Source: Prorocentrum cordatum (taxonomy: Eukaryota; Sar; Dinophyceae; Prorocentrales; Prorocentraceae). From it: a stretch of 64,000 nucleotides of DNA. The notes under the pieces are model-generated. The model worked only from the letters and a program-made list of their open reading frames with translations. It did no database searches and had not been told where the DNA came from. Location: positions 112,208 through 176,207 of the forward strand of contig CAUYUJ010011547.1 in assembly GCA_963575745.1 (NCBI GenBank), written 5' to 3'. Each line of letters opens with the position of its first letter. The first letter of the stretch is position 1. The translations under genes were made by a program, and so were the position numbers. Shown piece by piece: positions 10,791-21,740 of the stretch.

Positions 10791-12502
10791 CGCACGCCAG
10801 AGCCGCGCCATTCAGCGGGGCGACGCATCGGCGCGCGCAGCGGCCCAGGCGAACCTTGGGCCGAGGGTTTTCCGACCGAGTTCCCCTGGCCTCAGCGCAG
10901 CGGGGCTGGGCGCCGATTATCGCCGAAGGCGAAGTTTCTTCTTGCCGGGCGTCGGGCGCGCCGCTCCGCGATCCAGCGCCAACTTCTTGGTGTTGCTGGG
11001 GCCCGAATGCGCCGGCCACTGCGCCAGAACCGCCCGCCCGGCATCGTCTGTCAGCCGCAACCTCGCCCATTTCGGCGGCGACCGCCTGGGCGCCGCCAAC
11101 TCGCGTCGCCACCCTGGCAACGCTGCGGCCGCGGCCTCGGCGCCTTGCAGCGCGCTGCGCCGCGTCCGCGCGCGACCCGCCCACGCGCGAGAGCGCGCGC
11201 GCGAGGCGCCCTTTGCGCGCCGATCTCCGCGCGCGCTCAGCTCAGCGCGCGGCGACCTCCGTCGCGCAGATGCGGGGCTGCGACGCGATGCCCGGCGCGC
11301 TGGCCCATCCGCTGTCGAAGCGGCGTTTCGTGCAAGAGTTGGGCCCGGGGAGTGCCGTTCACCGCTGCGGCGCGCCGCGCGGCATAGCCTGCGCCGCGCG
11401 CGATCTTCGCGCAATCGTTGACGCGAACACGGTTTATACCTGCCTTGGCAATGGTGATTGCGCTGCCCTTTGTGCGCCTGCGCCGTCGCCTTCAAAATCG
11501 CGCGCGCCGACCTGCGCCCGATGGATCTTCTCGCATGTCGCCTGGCCCGCCGCGAGCGCCGATGAGCAACTTGGAGTCGCGGGCGCAGCTCCCAGAGATC
11601 GCGCGCGAGCCGCAGGGGGGGGCCATCGCGATCGCCGCAGCTCTCGCGCAGGAGGCCCCCGTGGCACTTACATCTGCGGCCTCTATCCGACCGGTTCCTC
11701 ACTGCGTAACAGATTTCGCAGAGAGTCAGTCTAGCGCGCCCCGCGCGCGCGCGGCGTCGCGCGCCCCGCGGCGCCGCGCGCGCGCCAACCGCTGCCATTC
11801 CACCCGGGCCCTGCGCCACCGCGCAGCGCGGCCCGGAATGCCGGGGCAACCAGGCAGACCCTCGCACGCGCGCGAAGAACAAGCTAGACGAGCAGTCGAC
11901 ACCGACGACTTCTACCTGGACTCTTAGCCGGGATGACTAGTCGGCCAACAGATACGCGCTCTTGCCCAGGCGCATCCGCGCCGTTTCGATTGGGGTCTTT
12001 ACGCGCCGCTCCAGCGACCTCCAGCGACCAGCGCCGCGGCCGTGGCCAAGGAAGTTACTTCGCGCGTTGAGGAGCTGCCCTACGCTCATTCTGCCGTCGC
12101 CTCGTCGGCGAAGTTTCGGGGCTCTGGAATCGCCCCCAACGGCCGCCTGAGCCGGAGTCGGGAGGCTCCCTGCGCGAAGAATCGCATCCTGCCGCTTCGC
12201 TTCGCCGTGGATAATTAGCAGCGCCGTGGCCGCCGCGCTCGCCGCGGCTCTCGCGCCGCGCGCTGCCCCGTGCACCGCCGCGCCGGGCGGGGCGCGAGGC
12301 GGCGCCGCCGTCCGCGGCGCAGAGCAGTCCGACCGCGCGGCGCCCTCCAAGGATGTCGAGTCTAGCTTCTCCGGCGCCCTCGAGGAGGTCTTCGGCGGCA
12401 GCGCCGCCGCGGCCAGCCGCCGCGGGCGCGTCGAGGCCAGCGCGCGGCAGACTTTCCGGGCGCTTCCCGCGGCTTCGGCGAGGCGGCCGGGGCCGCGGAC
12501 AG
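10791..12502. other. GC-rich block I, coding content uncertain
   Basis: Strongly GC- and CpG-rich, so long frames are open on both strands by chance. Two frames have plausible C-termini and are listed separately. The block ends at 12503-12515 in CCCCAGACATCCG, the reverse complement of the motif that begins GC-rich block II at 38725. Confidence 0.5.
11418..11927 (+). CDS. Possible Arg/Ala-rich protein, unknown
   Basis: 170-codon frame. I do not recognise it. It has a hydrophobic start, a basic middle and an acidic, natural-looking C-terminus (VDTDDFYLDS). Chance ORFs of this length are expected in such GC-rich DNA, and antisense frames are also open, so this is a weak call. Confidence 0.2.
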   Translation: MTRTRFIPALAMVIALPFVRLRRRLQNRARRPAPDGSSRMSPGPPRAPMSNLESRAQLPEIAREPQGGAIAIAAALAQEAPVALTSAASIRPVPHCVTDFAESQSSAPRARAASRAPRRRARANRCHSTRALRHRAARPGMPGQPGRPSHAREEQARRAVDTDDFYLDS

Positions 12503-12512
12503 CCCCAGACAT
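11937..12512 (-). CDS. Possible Ala/Arg-rich protein, unknown
   Basis: 191-codon minus-strand frame ending in RMRLGKSAYLLAD. A second minus frame over the same region begins KPIPSDVWGCPR, whose SDVWG-P is also read from the left edge of block II at 38.7 kb. No domain recognised. Could be a chance ORF. Confidence 0.22.
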   Translation of the reverse strand: MSGAVRGPGRLAEAAGSARKVCRALASTRPRRLAAAALPPKTSSRAPEKLDSTSLEGAARSDCSAPRTAAPPRAPPGAAVHGAARGARAAASAAATALLIIHGEAKRQDAILRAGSLPTPAQAAVGGDSRAPKLRRRGDGRMSVGQLLNARSNFLGHGRGAGRWRSLERRVKTPIETARMRLGKSAYLLAD

Positions 12513-12529
12513 CCGAAGGTATTGGTTTT

Positions 12530-12672
12530 TTCATAGCTGCGAAATGTCTTGGTTTTTGTGGATTGTCTTGGTTTTTGTTCCAGACTGTGTGATGTCTTGT
12601 TTTTTTGTCAGATGTCTTGGTTTTTTGTCAGATGTCTTGGTTTGTTGCTAGATGTCTTGGTTTTTCTTACAA
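12530..12672 (+). repeat. Minisatellite of ATGTCTTGGTTTTT units
   Basis: About seven units of 20-27 bp built on GATGTCTTGGTTTTTTGTCA. A shorter array of the same unit is at 38628-38715. Both arrays abut the inner edge of a GC-rich block. Confidence 0.8.
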
Positions 12673-13460
12673 GTAGACACCCCGACGTGACCAGTCACAA
12701 CAGGCCGTAGCAAATACAATGCACGTGCTAGATACACCGATAAAGGAGACACAACAAAACATAGTTTCCAACGCGCATAAATCTTCCATGTTAAACTCGA
12801 GAACTGAATGGCGAAACTGCTTCACTTGTTTTATGAAGGCCATGACATGGAAATAAACATAGTCGAGTAGCACGTTTCCTTTTATCACGCACGCGCGCGC
12901 ACTCGCGCGCGCCCTGTATTCTGGTGACCTCAACATGGAATGCTCGATCCTCAAACACAACGCTTTCCTTGTCGCGCGCGCGCTCCGACATGCGCAACGC
13001 AAGAAGGAAAACAAAAAAAATACATAATAACGTCATATGGAAAAATCAAGGGTGGCACGTGCCACCCCGAAACATGAATGGTGAAAACAAATTGTTTCAT
13101 TCGTATTTCCAATGCCTCCATCAAGTTTCTTGCATATTGCCCGCGCGCCAGAGGGCGCGCGCGCAGTAAGGAAAACATGAGGTTTCAACATGTAAAATTC
13201 CATGCTGAGGCCCTCAGAATACGAGTGAAACAACTGGTTTTCACCATTCATTTTTCGAAATTAAGATGTGCATTCTTTATTAATGGTTGTTATAGCGCGC
13301 GCGCGCCAGGGCGCGCACGAGATAAAGAAAATACGCTGCGTCATAATATAAAACTCCATGCTGTCTGGGGTGTGCCGGGCACCCTGCGCGCGATGCGAAA
13401 AGCGTTGTGTTTCGCACTGTCGCGTTAGGCTACATGTTGTTTGATAATGGCGTGCAAAAC
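12673..13460. repeat. Alternating CG-rich and AT-rich units
   Basis: Loosely repeated units of about 150 bp in which a run such as GCGCGCGCGCGCCAGGGCGC alternates with AT-rich sequence containing GTGAAACAACTGGTTTTCAC-like or CATGAATGGTGAAAAC stretches. Includes a perfect 18-bp palindrome GGGTGGCACGTGCCACCC at 13050-13067. Resembles the 62.2-63.4 kb region. No gene. Confidence 0.55.
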
Positions 13461-13530
13461 AATGTGCCATATTATGTATATATATATGTATATATATATA
13501 TATATGATATCATGTTGAAATCAGAGGTGC
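13461..13530. repeat. (TA)n-rich microsatellite
   Basis: Interrupted TATATG/TATA run around 13475-13510. Confidence 0.85.
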
Positions 13531-13547
13531 AAGTGGAATAATAGGAG

Positions 13548-13613
13548 GTTCACACGCCTGCGGCTCATCTACGCATTTGCCGTGGATTGTCTGGGGCGAA
13601 ATGACCCCGAGGG
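13548..13613 (+). CDS. Candidate exon (unknown protein)
   Basis: Follows AGGAG|G and reads FTRLRLIYAFAVDCLGRNDP. The right border is unclear. It may be the first visible exon of the gene on 13.5-21.8 kb, or belong to another gene. Confidence 0.35.
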
Positions 13614-13679
13614 GGAGAGGAGGGGTGGGCGGGAAGAGGAAAGTGAGGAGGGAAAGGTGAACGGGAGGAGGGGGGAATG

Positions 13680-14420
13680 AGGAGCGCGCGGGGCGCGGCG
13701 CGCTGCGCGCGCGGAACGCTGGCTCTGGCCCGCGCCGCGGGCAGGGCGAGCGCCCGCGCGCGCGCGCACATGGCGGCCGCGGCCGACTCCGAGGCCGAAC
13801 GCTCCTCCTCCCCCTCCTCACCCTCCTCCTCCTCCTCCTCTTCCCCCTCCTCCCCCTCCTCCTCCTCACCCTCCTCCCCCTCCCGTTCCTGTTCCTCACC
13901 CTCGTCACCCTCCTCGATCCTCCTCTTCAATCTGAATTGTGGTTGTCTTCCTCCCCTCTCATTCCTTGTCCTGCTCTCCCGTCGCACTCATGATATTACC
14001 TCTCATCCTTTTCCCTCCTCCTCTTCATTCTCCTGTTGCCTCCTACCCCCTTCACTTAATCGCCCTTCTCCTCCGGTTCGAGGACCAGCGAGAGACCGAG
14101 GGGGATCGAGGAGGAGAGGAGTGGGATCGAGGCATTCATCGAAGAACATTTCCAGTTCGGGCTCAATTTCGACGAGGCGTGCGACCGCGCAGGGATACCA
14201 GTCTTCGATCCCGAGGCCTGTCCTCCTCCTTATCCTCCTCCTCTTCCTCCTCCTCCCACTCATCTTCCTTTCCTATCCTTCGCCTACTCCTCCAAATTTC
14301 TCCTCGTTCACAATCCTCCACATCGCCATCGCAAATCGTGTCAAGATCATCCATTCTCAATCCTGCTCGTCCTTCTGTCCCTCCTCCTCCTCCTCCTCGT
14401 CCTCTTGTGTTTCTCCTCCT
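13680..14420 (+). repeat. CpG-rich stretch and (CCT)n tracts
   Basis: CG-rich 13680-13795, then CCT/CTC-rich 13800-13925 and 14225-14410. Probably intron sequence around the exon at 14132-14215. Confidence 0.7.
14132..14215 (+). CDS. Candidate exon (unknown protein)
   Basis: Acceptor TCGAG|GCA, donor GAG|GCCTGT (GC type), phase 0 to 0. It reads AFIEEHFQFGLNFDEACDRA and on to GIPVFDPE, unlike the low-complexity flanks. Confidence 0.5.
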
Positions 14421-14467
14421 TCTTCATCGACTCGACGAGGGTGCTGGTTCCCCCCCCTCCCTCCGAG

Positions 14468-14545
14468 GGTGCTGTGGACGCGTCAAAGCTGGGGTCGTGC
14501 CGAAGAAGGGCGCGCAGCACGAAGGAGCCCGAGAACATCGCCGAG
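14468..14545 (+). CDS. Candidate exon (unknown protein)
   Basis: Acceptor CCGAG|GGT, donor GAG|GTTCCA, phase 0 to 0, in phase with the previous exon. Reads GAVDASKLGSCRRRARSTKE then PENIAE. The antisense frame is also open, so this is moderate. Confidence 0.45.
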
Positions 14546-14570
14546 GTTCCATGGGCGGAGGAGTGGGGAG

Positions 14571-14574
<4 letters not shown>

Positions 14575-14651
<77 letters not shown>

Positions 14652-14699
14652 AGACAGAGAGAGATCTCATGAATAAAGAGAGGGTGGGATATGTACAGG

Positions 14700-14740
<41 letters not shown>

Positions 14741-14918
14741 TCTCGAAAAAGGAGAGGGAGAGAGAGGGAGAGAGATAACGGAAAGTGCCAGAGAGAGAGA
14801 GAGACAGCGGGATAATAAGTATAGAGAGAGATATAGGAAGAGAGCGAGGGAGGGGCGGAGGGAGAGAGAAAGAGGGGGAGAGACAGAGAGAGCGAGAGAG
14901 GGAGAGGAAGATATTATA

Positions 14919-14954
<36 letters not shown>

Positions 14955-15110
14955 AATAAAGAAAGGGAGAGAGAAGGAGACGAAAGAGGGAGAGAGAGAG
15001 AGAGAACGAGAGGGACACAGACAGCGAGAGATAACGAGATAGAGAGAGAGCGAGAGCGACAGAAAGAGAGAGAGAGAGAGAGAAAGAGAAGAGGGTGGCA
15101 GATGGGGAAC
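14575..15110 (+). repeat. (GA)n, (TA)n and GA-rich tracts
   Basis: (GA)n 14575-14668, (TA)n 14703-14738, then imperfect GA/GAGAGC to 15100. Interpreted as intron. Confidence 0.95.
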
Positions 15111-15129
15111 GGATAAGAAGAATGGATGA

Positions 15130-15446
15130 GGTAGGAGCGATGATGATGATGGTGATGCTGATGCTGATGGTGTTGATGCTGATGCTGGTGGCGATGCTGA
15201 TGATAATGGTGATGCTGATGTTTATGATGATGATGATGTTGATGACGATGATGGTGATGATGTCGATGCTGATGACGGCAATGATGAATGTCATGGTGAT
15301 GGTGGTGCTGATGAGGATCATGACGGTAATGATGATGGTGATGATGATGTTGGCGATGCTGGCGACGATGATGATGATGATGATGCTGATGATGATGATG
15401 ATACATGGTGGTGGTGATGATGGTGATGCTGATGCTGATAATGATG

Positions 15447-15496
<50 letters not shown>

Positions 15497-15720
15497 GATG
15501 ATGCTGATGATGATGATGACGATGCTGTTGCTGATAATGATGACGGTGGTGGTGATGAGGAGGAGGACGAGGAGGAGTAGGAGGAGGAGGCTCGAGGAGG
15601 AGGAGGAGGAGGAGGAGTAGGAGTAGTAGTAGTAGGAGGAGGAGGAAGAGGAGGGAGAGGGAGTGGTGCAGGGGGTGAGGGAGTGAACGGGGACACGGGA
15701 GAGGAGAAGGAGGACGACTA
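15130..15720 (+). repeat. (GAT)n and (GGA)n satellites
   Basis: GATGAT with GCT interruptions 15136-15560, then GGA/GTA triplets to about 15720. Interpreted as intron. Confidence 0.95.
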
Positions 15721-15851
15721 GGAAGGAGATGAGGAAGATCGGGAAGACTGGCGATAATGAGAGACGATGGTGATCACGCGGGCTAGGAGCATGCCTCAGG
15801 AGCAGGGGGGGCAGGAGGAGGAGTGGCAGGGTGGAGGAGGGACGCACCCAG

Positions 15852-15895
15852 CCATCAGGCGCTGGTCTACACGGAGGGCCAGCCAGTCATCGCGG
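15852..15895 (+). CDS. Candidate exon (unknown protein)
   Basis: Acceptor ACCCAG|C, donor GCGG|GTGCCC. Reads HQALVYTEGQPVIA. Only 44 nt, so low to moderate support. Confidence 0.4.
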
Positions 15896-16523
15896 GTGCC
15901 CTTCTTCCTCCACCTCTCAATCCCCTCGTCGACGGCAGATCTGCCTCTCGGTCGATCGGCATGCGTTCAATGCGTCCTCGGCTCCTGCTCCTGCACATGG
16001 TTTTCCCTTCCCCTCCTTCTCCTCCTCCGCCTCCTTCTCCTCTGCCTCAACTTCGCATGGCCCTCCTCCGCTTCCTCCTCATTGCATTGCTAGCTCACTC
16101 CTGCTAATTCCCCTGGCGCGCCATCCTCCGCGTCGTCACCATCGCCCCATCAAGGTGCGAAGATCCCCAATTTCGAGGATTATCAGCAGGAGTGCACGTC
16201 GCGCCCGAACAGAGCGGCGATGCAGGTGCACTGAGGGAAACTATGCGAGTGGGATCAACCATAATTGATACGAGGATGGTGAGGATCCACGAGGAAGGGG
16301 ATTGAGGAGACGGGTCGAGGATGAGGAAGAACATGACAACAACCAGGGAAGTGAGGATACCGCGCGATCCAGCCGCCGAGGAATAGGACAACACTGACCA
16401 GCCCTGCAGGAGAATTGTGGTTAAGGAGGGGGGGAGATGTGACGAGGAGGAGCGAGGAAGGTGGATCGAGGAAGGACGGTGAGAGAGGACGGGGGTGATG
16501 GGGCCACTGGGAGGGAGTCCCAG

Positions 16524-16614
16524 GTGTGGATCCCCATGGCAGAGGCGCTGGATAAGATCACGGACACGCTGCGCATCTCCCAGAAGTGCGCGGAGGCCCG
16601 AATGAACAGACGAG
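16524..16614 (+). CDS. Candidate exon (unknown protein)
   Basis: Acceptor TCCCAG|GTG; reads VWIPMAEALDKITDTLRISQ then KCAEARMNRR, an amphipathic helix. A donor CGAG|GATG (GA type) at 16614 leaves one base that fits the next exon's two leading bases. Confidence 0.5.
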
Positions 16615-16750
16615 GATGATGATAAGGACGGGAGCACGAGGAGGAGAGGTGGAGAAGGGGGATTGTATTGTGTAGGAAAAGTGGGGTGAAGGATGGAGGA
16701 GGAACGGGGGGAACGAGGAACGAGGAACGGAGGGGCGACCCTCCCCCTAG

Positions 16751-16845
16751 AGGCGGCATGGTCATCGCTGTACTGGGCGCCCCTCCGCGTGCACCTGCAG
16801 AACGAAGACAAGCGCGGCCGCGTCCCGACGAACAAGGTCATGAAG
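16751..16845 (+). CDS. Candidate exon (unknown protein)
   Basis: Acceptor CCTAG|AG, donor AAG|GCACAC (GC type). Reads AAWSSLYWAPLRVHLQNEDK then RGRVPTNKVMK, the most protein-like island of this part. An alternative end at CA|GTGCCG would extend it by eight bases. Confidence 0.6.
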
Positions 16846-17372
16846 GCACACCAGTGCCGAGGGGCAACATTAAGGAGGATGAGAGGGAGAGGGAGGGGGG
16901 GAGGAGGAGGAGGAGGAGGAGGAGGAGGAGGAGGAGGAGGACGGAGGGCGGAGGACGAGGAGGAGGATCTCGAGGTGGATGAGGAGGAACACTAGTAAGA
17001 GGAGATGGTTTAGAGATGACGGTGACGAAGAGCACTGGAGTGGCGCCTTCGAGGAGGGTAGGATGCGGAGGAGTGGGTAGAAGTATGCACATGTCCACCA
17101 CCTCTTTCTCCTCTTCATCATGCTCCCCCTCTCCTTTCTCCTCCTCCTCCTCCTCATCATCATCAGCATCATCATCATTATCATCAGCAGCCGCATCATC
17201 AGCATCATCGTCGTCGTCATCATCATCATCAGCAGCATCAGCATCAACATCATCAACATCACCATCATCGTCATCATCGTCCTCCTGCTCATCCTCACCG
17301 TCCCCTCATCTGCCTCATTCCTCCTCCACCACCACAGTCATCAACAGCGTTCGAGCCCAAGGTATCTGCAAG
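16846..17372 (+). repeat. Intron-like GGA, CCT and CAT tracts
   Basis: GGA run 16870-16960, CCT run 17100-17150, (CAT)n with GCA 17150-17280. No coding islands noted. Confidence 0.7.
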
Positions 17373-17452
17373 GACGAGCGATTCGGCGTATCCACGCGCA
17401 CTACCAGAAGATGAATGGAGCGAGCACCCAGCCATCGAGAGCGGAGATGGAG
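17373..17452 (+). CDS. Candidate exon (unknown protein)
   Basis: Reads RAIRRIHAHYQKMNGASTQP then SRAEME; donor GAG|GCGCCC (GC type), phase 0. An alternative acceptor at 17361 would add YLQG. Confidence 0.45.
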
Positions 17453-17674
17453 GCGCCCCTCTCATCCACCGTACCACGCCCCCATCATCCTTCTCCTCCT
17501 CACGCCTCTCCAGCACTCTCCTGTTCCTCCGCTTCCTCGTCCTCCTCCTCCTCCTCCTTCTCTTCCTCCTCCTCCTTCTCCTCTTCGTCCACCACCGCCT
17601 CCCTCCTCTCTTTCGTCATTATGACCCATCATTCCTCGGTTGCGCCTCGAGTCCCCCCCTGCCTTCCTGAAAAG

Positions 17675-17761
17675 GCAAGCGCAGACAGGCAGATCACGCC
17701 CTACGACAGCGAAGATGAGGAGCAAATTACTGAGGACGGCTTCCGGCAGATGTTGGCACAG
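17675..17761 (+). CDS. Candidate exon, acidic
   Basis: Acceptor AAAAG|GCA, donor CAG|GTTTGC, phase 0 to 0, matching both neighbours. Reads ASADRQITPYDSEDEEQITE then DGFRQMLAQ. Confidence 0.6.
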
Positions 17762-18089
17762 GTTTGCCAGGGAGGATAATAACGAAGAGGACGAAGGAGG
17801 ACGAATGAGGAAGATGGAGGAGAAGGATCGAGAGAGGGAGGAGAAGGAAGAGGAGGAGGAGGAGGTAACAAGGAATATGAGTCAAACCAACATGTACGAG
17901 GGAAGGCACAGGAGAGACGAGGGGATGAGGGGCAGGTGAGGGAAGAGGAAGAGCAGGAGGAAGAGGAGGAGAAGGAGGGGCAGGAGGAGGATCGAGGAGG
18001 AGAGATGAGGGGAAATACGATGAGGAGACGGAGGATGGTAATGAGGAGGTAAGGAGGAGGACGATCAGGAAAAGGATGACTGGGGAGAG
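17762..18089 (+). other. Intron-like GGA-rich sequence
   Basis: Purine-rich, with loose GAGGA repeats; no coding island seen. Confidence 0.6.
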
Positions 18090-18229
18090 GTGCAGCAGAA
18101 GGGCGACTTCGACCAAGACGAAGATCAAGACGAGGCTGCGCAGCAGGAGCAGGTCGAGACGCCAACGCAGGCGCCTAGGCGTCGAATCCCGTTCATCAAG
18201 AGCCTACTAGCGTGCAGGCCGACGCCAAG
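18090..18229 (+). CDS. Candidate exon, acidic then basic
   Basis: Acceptor GAGAG|GTG, phase 0, continuing the previous exon. Reads VQQKGDFDQDEDQDEAAQQE and ends near RRRIPFIKSLLACRPTP. The donor could be CCAAG|GATC (GA type) or an earlier AG|GT or AG|GC. Confidence 0.45.
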
Positions 18230-18299
18230 GATCGAGGGAACGAGCGAACCAGAGTTCGAGAGGGAGGAAGGACCAGGAGGAGGAGGAGGACGAGCAGCA

Positions 18300-18720
18300 G
18301 CAGCAGCAGCAAGTGAACGACGAGACAACGCCAAGGCAGATGATGATGCTGATGCTGATGATGATGACGTTGATGCTGCTGATGGTGGTGATGATGCTGA
18401 TGAGGGTGATGAGGATGATGGTGATGATGTTAATGACGGTCATGATGATGATGACGATGATGATGATGATGCTGCTGATGCTGCTGATGATGATGACGAT
18501 GAGGGAGACAACGATAGGGGGCACCCTCCAGGCGAGGAGGCAAGGGATGAGAAGGAGGACGGCGATCGGTACAAGGAAAGGGATTGCAAGGTAAGGGATG
18601 ATGAGGAAGGAGGAGGAGGAGGAGGAGGAAGAGGATGAGGATGATGATGAGGAGGAGGAAGAGGAGGAGGAGGAGACAGAGAATGAGGACGGAACCAGAG
18701 AAAGGAACTCAAAAATCACG
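18300..18720 (+). repeat. (GAT)n and GGA tracts
   Basis: GATGATGCTGAT-type repeat 18335-18505 and GGA-rich 18600-18690; intron-like. Confidence 0.85.
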
Positions 18721-18785
18721 TAACCGATGAGGTGGATGCGGAGGAACGGGACGGCACGAGGAGGAGGGCGAGGAGGATCTCGAAG

Positions 18786-18987
18786 GAAGTCGCGGATCAA
18801 GACGAAGACCAAGAAGAAGAAGAAGACGCAGCAGGAGCCGAGAGAGATGGTGGCCATCAAAGACGAGCCAGTGTTGGCGCTGCCCATGATCAAGCGCCCA
18901 GCAGCAGCAGCAGCAGCAGCAGCACCAGCAGCACCAGCAGGCGGCACGCCCATGAAGCGTATGAAGCGCCCAGCAGCAGCCCCGAAG
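18786..18987 (+). CDS. Candidate exon, Lys-Arg-Pro-Ala-rich
   Basis: Reads EPVLALPMIKRPAAAAAAAA, then GGTPMKRMKRPAAAPK, ending AAG|GCTTCC (GC donor). KRPAAA-type tracts are, from memory, common in dinoflagellate proteins. Another frame (EVADQDEDQEEEEDAAG) is also open over the first half, so the true frame is not certain. Confidence 0.4.
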
Positions 18988-19089
18988 GCTTCCTCATCCT
19001 CCTCGCCCTCCTCGTCCTTCTCTCCCCCTCGATCTCTCACTTCCACGGCTACACTCAATCCCTCATCCATGTGTGCAGCTCCATTACAT

Positions 19090-20165
19090 TGTACTAGTTC
19101 CTATACGTACGCACACGCACACATTCACGCATACACGCATGTACACATGCCTACCTACCTACCTACTTAGCTACCTATCTGCATACATACATACATACAT
19201 ACATACATACATACATACATACGTACATACATACATACATACATACATACATACATACATGCATACATGCATGTATGCATGCATGTATGCATGCATGCAT
19301 ACATACATACATACATACATACATACATGCATGCATGCATGCATGCATGCATGCATATATACATACATACATACATACATACCTACACATACATACATAC
19401 ATACATACAGACAGACAGACAGACAGATAGACAGACAGGCAGACAGACAGACAGACATGTATACCTGCACACAATGTACACATACATGCACATGCATACG
19501 TACATGCATACATGTATACAGCCAGGCGGACATACATACACACATACATACAGGCATGCACATGTCAATACGTATACACAACTACATGCATACATACATA
19601 CATACATACGTACATACATGTATACATGTATACATGCATGCATGCATGCATGCATGCATACCCTCATACACACATGCATACATACATACATGCATGCATG
19701 CATACATATATACATACATACATAGGTACATACATACATACATGCATACAGACAGACAGACATACATGCATGCACGCGTGCATGTGCAAACGCCTGTGTA
19801 TACACATGCATGTATACATACACACACATGCAAACACACACGCGCACGGACATACACACAGGCCTGGTTGTATGTGTGTATGCGTGTATATATACAATCA
19901 TGCATACAGACATACATGCACGAATATATGTATGCTTGCATGTACACATCCAGACATCGAGTCCAGTCATGCAGGCGTGCATAGTCACGTATAGGTAAGT
20001 TGATGCATGCGCCATACAAACCTACATGCATGCATGCATGCATGCATGCATGCACATGTGTACATGTGCAGACTGCGTGTGCACGTGCACGCAGACATAT
20101 ACATCCATGCATGCATACATGCGTACAGATCTGGCATGCATATGCACACATGTACATAACATCGA
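19090..20165 (+). repeat. (CATA)n / (CATG)n / (CAGA)n microsatellite block
   Basis: Over 1 kb of tetranucleotide repeats with point changes, including an ACAG run at 19406-19456. It ends just before the exon acceptor at 20178. Cys/Met/Tyr- or His/Thr-rich frames here are artefacts. Confidence 0.95.
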
Positions 20166-20178
20166 TTTCCCCATGTAG

Positions 20179-20511
20179 GCAGAGTTGGTGCAGCCAGTCG
20201 AGGAGCTCGAGGTGGTCGAGGAGCTCGAGGGCGCCGATGAGGTCGAGGTGGTCGAGGAGCTCGAGGGCGCCGACGAGGTCGAGCTGGCCGAGACCCAGCT
20301 CAGTGAGGGCGCCGAGGGCGCCGATGAGGTCGAGCTGGCCGAGACCCAGCTCATCGAGGGCGCCGAGGTCGAGCTGGCCGAGACCCAGCTCGTCGAGGAG
20401 GAGATCGAGGGCGCCCAGGTCCAGGAGGAGATCGAGGGCGCCGAGGTCCAGGAGGAGATCGAGGGCGCCCTGCCAGAAGGTACCATGGCTCGAAGGATCG
20501 AGGAATGGGAG
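20179..20511 (+). CDS. Candidate exon encoding acidic tandem repeats
   Basis: Acceptor ATGTAG|GCA; a 111-codon open stretch built of degenerate EVELAETQL and EEIEGA units, then TMARRIEEWEARLK. The likely donor is GAG|GCCCGC (GC type) at 20511; otherwise the frame stops at TGA 20527-20529. Likely extended or coiled-coil structure. In contrast to the simple repeats around it, the units vary as protein repeats do. Confidence 0.55.
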
Positions 20512-20539
20512 GCCCGCTTGAAACGTTGATTCGAGATCC

Positions 20540-20830
20540 TCCTCCCCCCCCTCCTCCTCCTTCTCCTCCGCCTTCTCCTCCGCCTTCTCCTCCTCCTCCT
20601 CCGCCTCCTCCTCCTCCCACTCCTCATTCTCCTCCTCCTCCTCCTCCCACTCCTCTTCCGCCTCCTCCTCCTTCTTATCATCAGCATCCTCATCATCATC
20701 CTCATCACCATCACCATTATCATCCTTGTCATCAACATCATCAGCACCAGCATCAACATCAACATCAATATAATCAACATCACCATCACCATCATCACAA
20801 ACATCACCATCCGTCCCTCATTCACCATAT
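20540..20830 (+). repeat. (CCT)n and (CAT)n tracts
   Basis: CCT/CTC 20540-20675, then CAT/CAA triplets to 20815; intron-like. Confidence 0.9.
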
Positions 20831-20963
20831 TGCTACGTCGGGCCCAAGTCGGCTCAAGACTGTTCGGGAATGCCGAGATCGCCTCAAGACTGCCAAGGAG
20901 GCTCCTTAAGGCCCACGGGAGGAGGAGGCAGGAGGGACAGGGAGGAACGATCAGCCAGCGCAG

Positions 20964-21015
20964 GCATTGTGAGGATCCAGGTCGGCGACGAGCTCTACGT
21001 CATCAAGCTGAAGAG
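20964..21015 (+). CDS. Candidate exon (unknown protein)
   Basis: Acceptor GCGCAG|GC, donor AAGAG|GATCAC (GA type). Reads IVRIQVGDELYVIKLK. It ends with two bases, which fit a one-base start of the next exon. Confidence 0.5.
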
Positions 21016-21297
21016 GATCACCCTGCTCCTTCTCCTCTTCTCCCTCCTCCTCCTCCGCCTCCTTCCCTCCGCCTCATTCTCCTCTTCCACATCCTCATCC
21101 TCCTCCTCCTCTTCCCCATCGAGATTGTCGTTCTCCACAGTTTACTTCCCCACTCTCGAGGTCCATGCACTTGTCCTCGATGACAGGGGGAGTGGACGTC
21201 GAGGGTGGAGAAGGCAGTTGGGATCTACCCTACTTTCACCACCATGCCCGCGCTTCTGCGGGCTTGGGGATGAAGGAGGGCAGAATTCGCAGAGGAG

Positions 21298-21439
21298 GGC
21301 TGCGGAGAAGATCAGCACCATCGTCTACAGGAACATTAACGTGACGAATGGCTGGCCGCAGCTGGTGCAGTGCGCTGACAAGACGTGGGGCCACATCGTA
21401 GGCGACGCTGCCAAGGAGCTGAGCGAGACCTGTATGAAG
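21298..21439 (+). CDS. Candidate exon (unknown protein)
   Basis: Acceptor GAG|G at 21297, donor ATGAAG|GACACC (GA type), phase 0 end. Reads AAEKISTIVYRNINVTNGWP, then QLVQCADKTWGHIVGDAAKE and LSETCMK. No domain recognised. Confidence 0.6.
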
Positions 21440-21740
21440 GACACCAGGGGAAGGAGGAGGACGAGGAGAGCTGATCGAGCGGTTCCAGGGTGGAGGTGGG
21501 GAGGGAGGAGGAAGGAACAAGGAGGATGACGATCAAGAGGTCGACGCAGAGGCGAGCTCGAGGACGATGAATATGTCAGGCCTTCTTCCCTCTTCTGGGC
21601 CCGTGGCTATACACCCTTGTTCCTTCCCACTCCTGCAGCCCTTAGTCCTCCCATGGTCCACCGTCCTCATCCCTCGTGCAGTTCTAACTGCCGTCTCCCA
21701 TCGTCAATGTCATCACCCTCCTCCCCGCATGGCCCCGAAG

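Noticed and set aside
14483-15847. 454-codon minus-strand Ser/Leu then Ile/His-rich ORF
   Set aside because: Produced by (GA)n, GAT and GGA microsatellites.
16524-16614. Minus-strand reading of the exon islands in 16-31 kb
   Set aside because: Minus frames over the islands are shorter or stop, and the AG...GT/GC/GA borders and phases agree only on the plus strand.
19073-19984. 303-codon His/Thr/Tyr-rich ORF resembling a low-complexity secreted protein
   Set aside because: Produced by CATA/CATG tetranucleotide repeats; it is open on both strands and in all frames.
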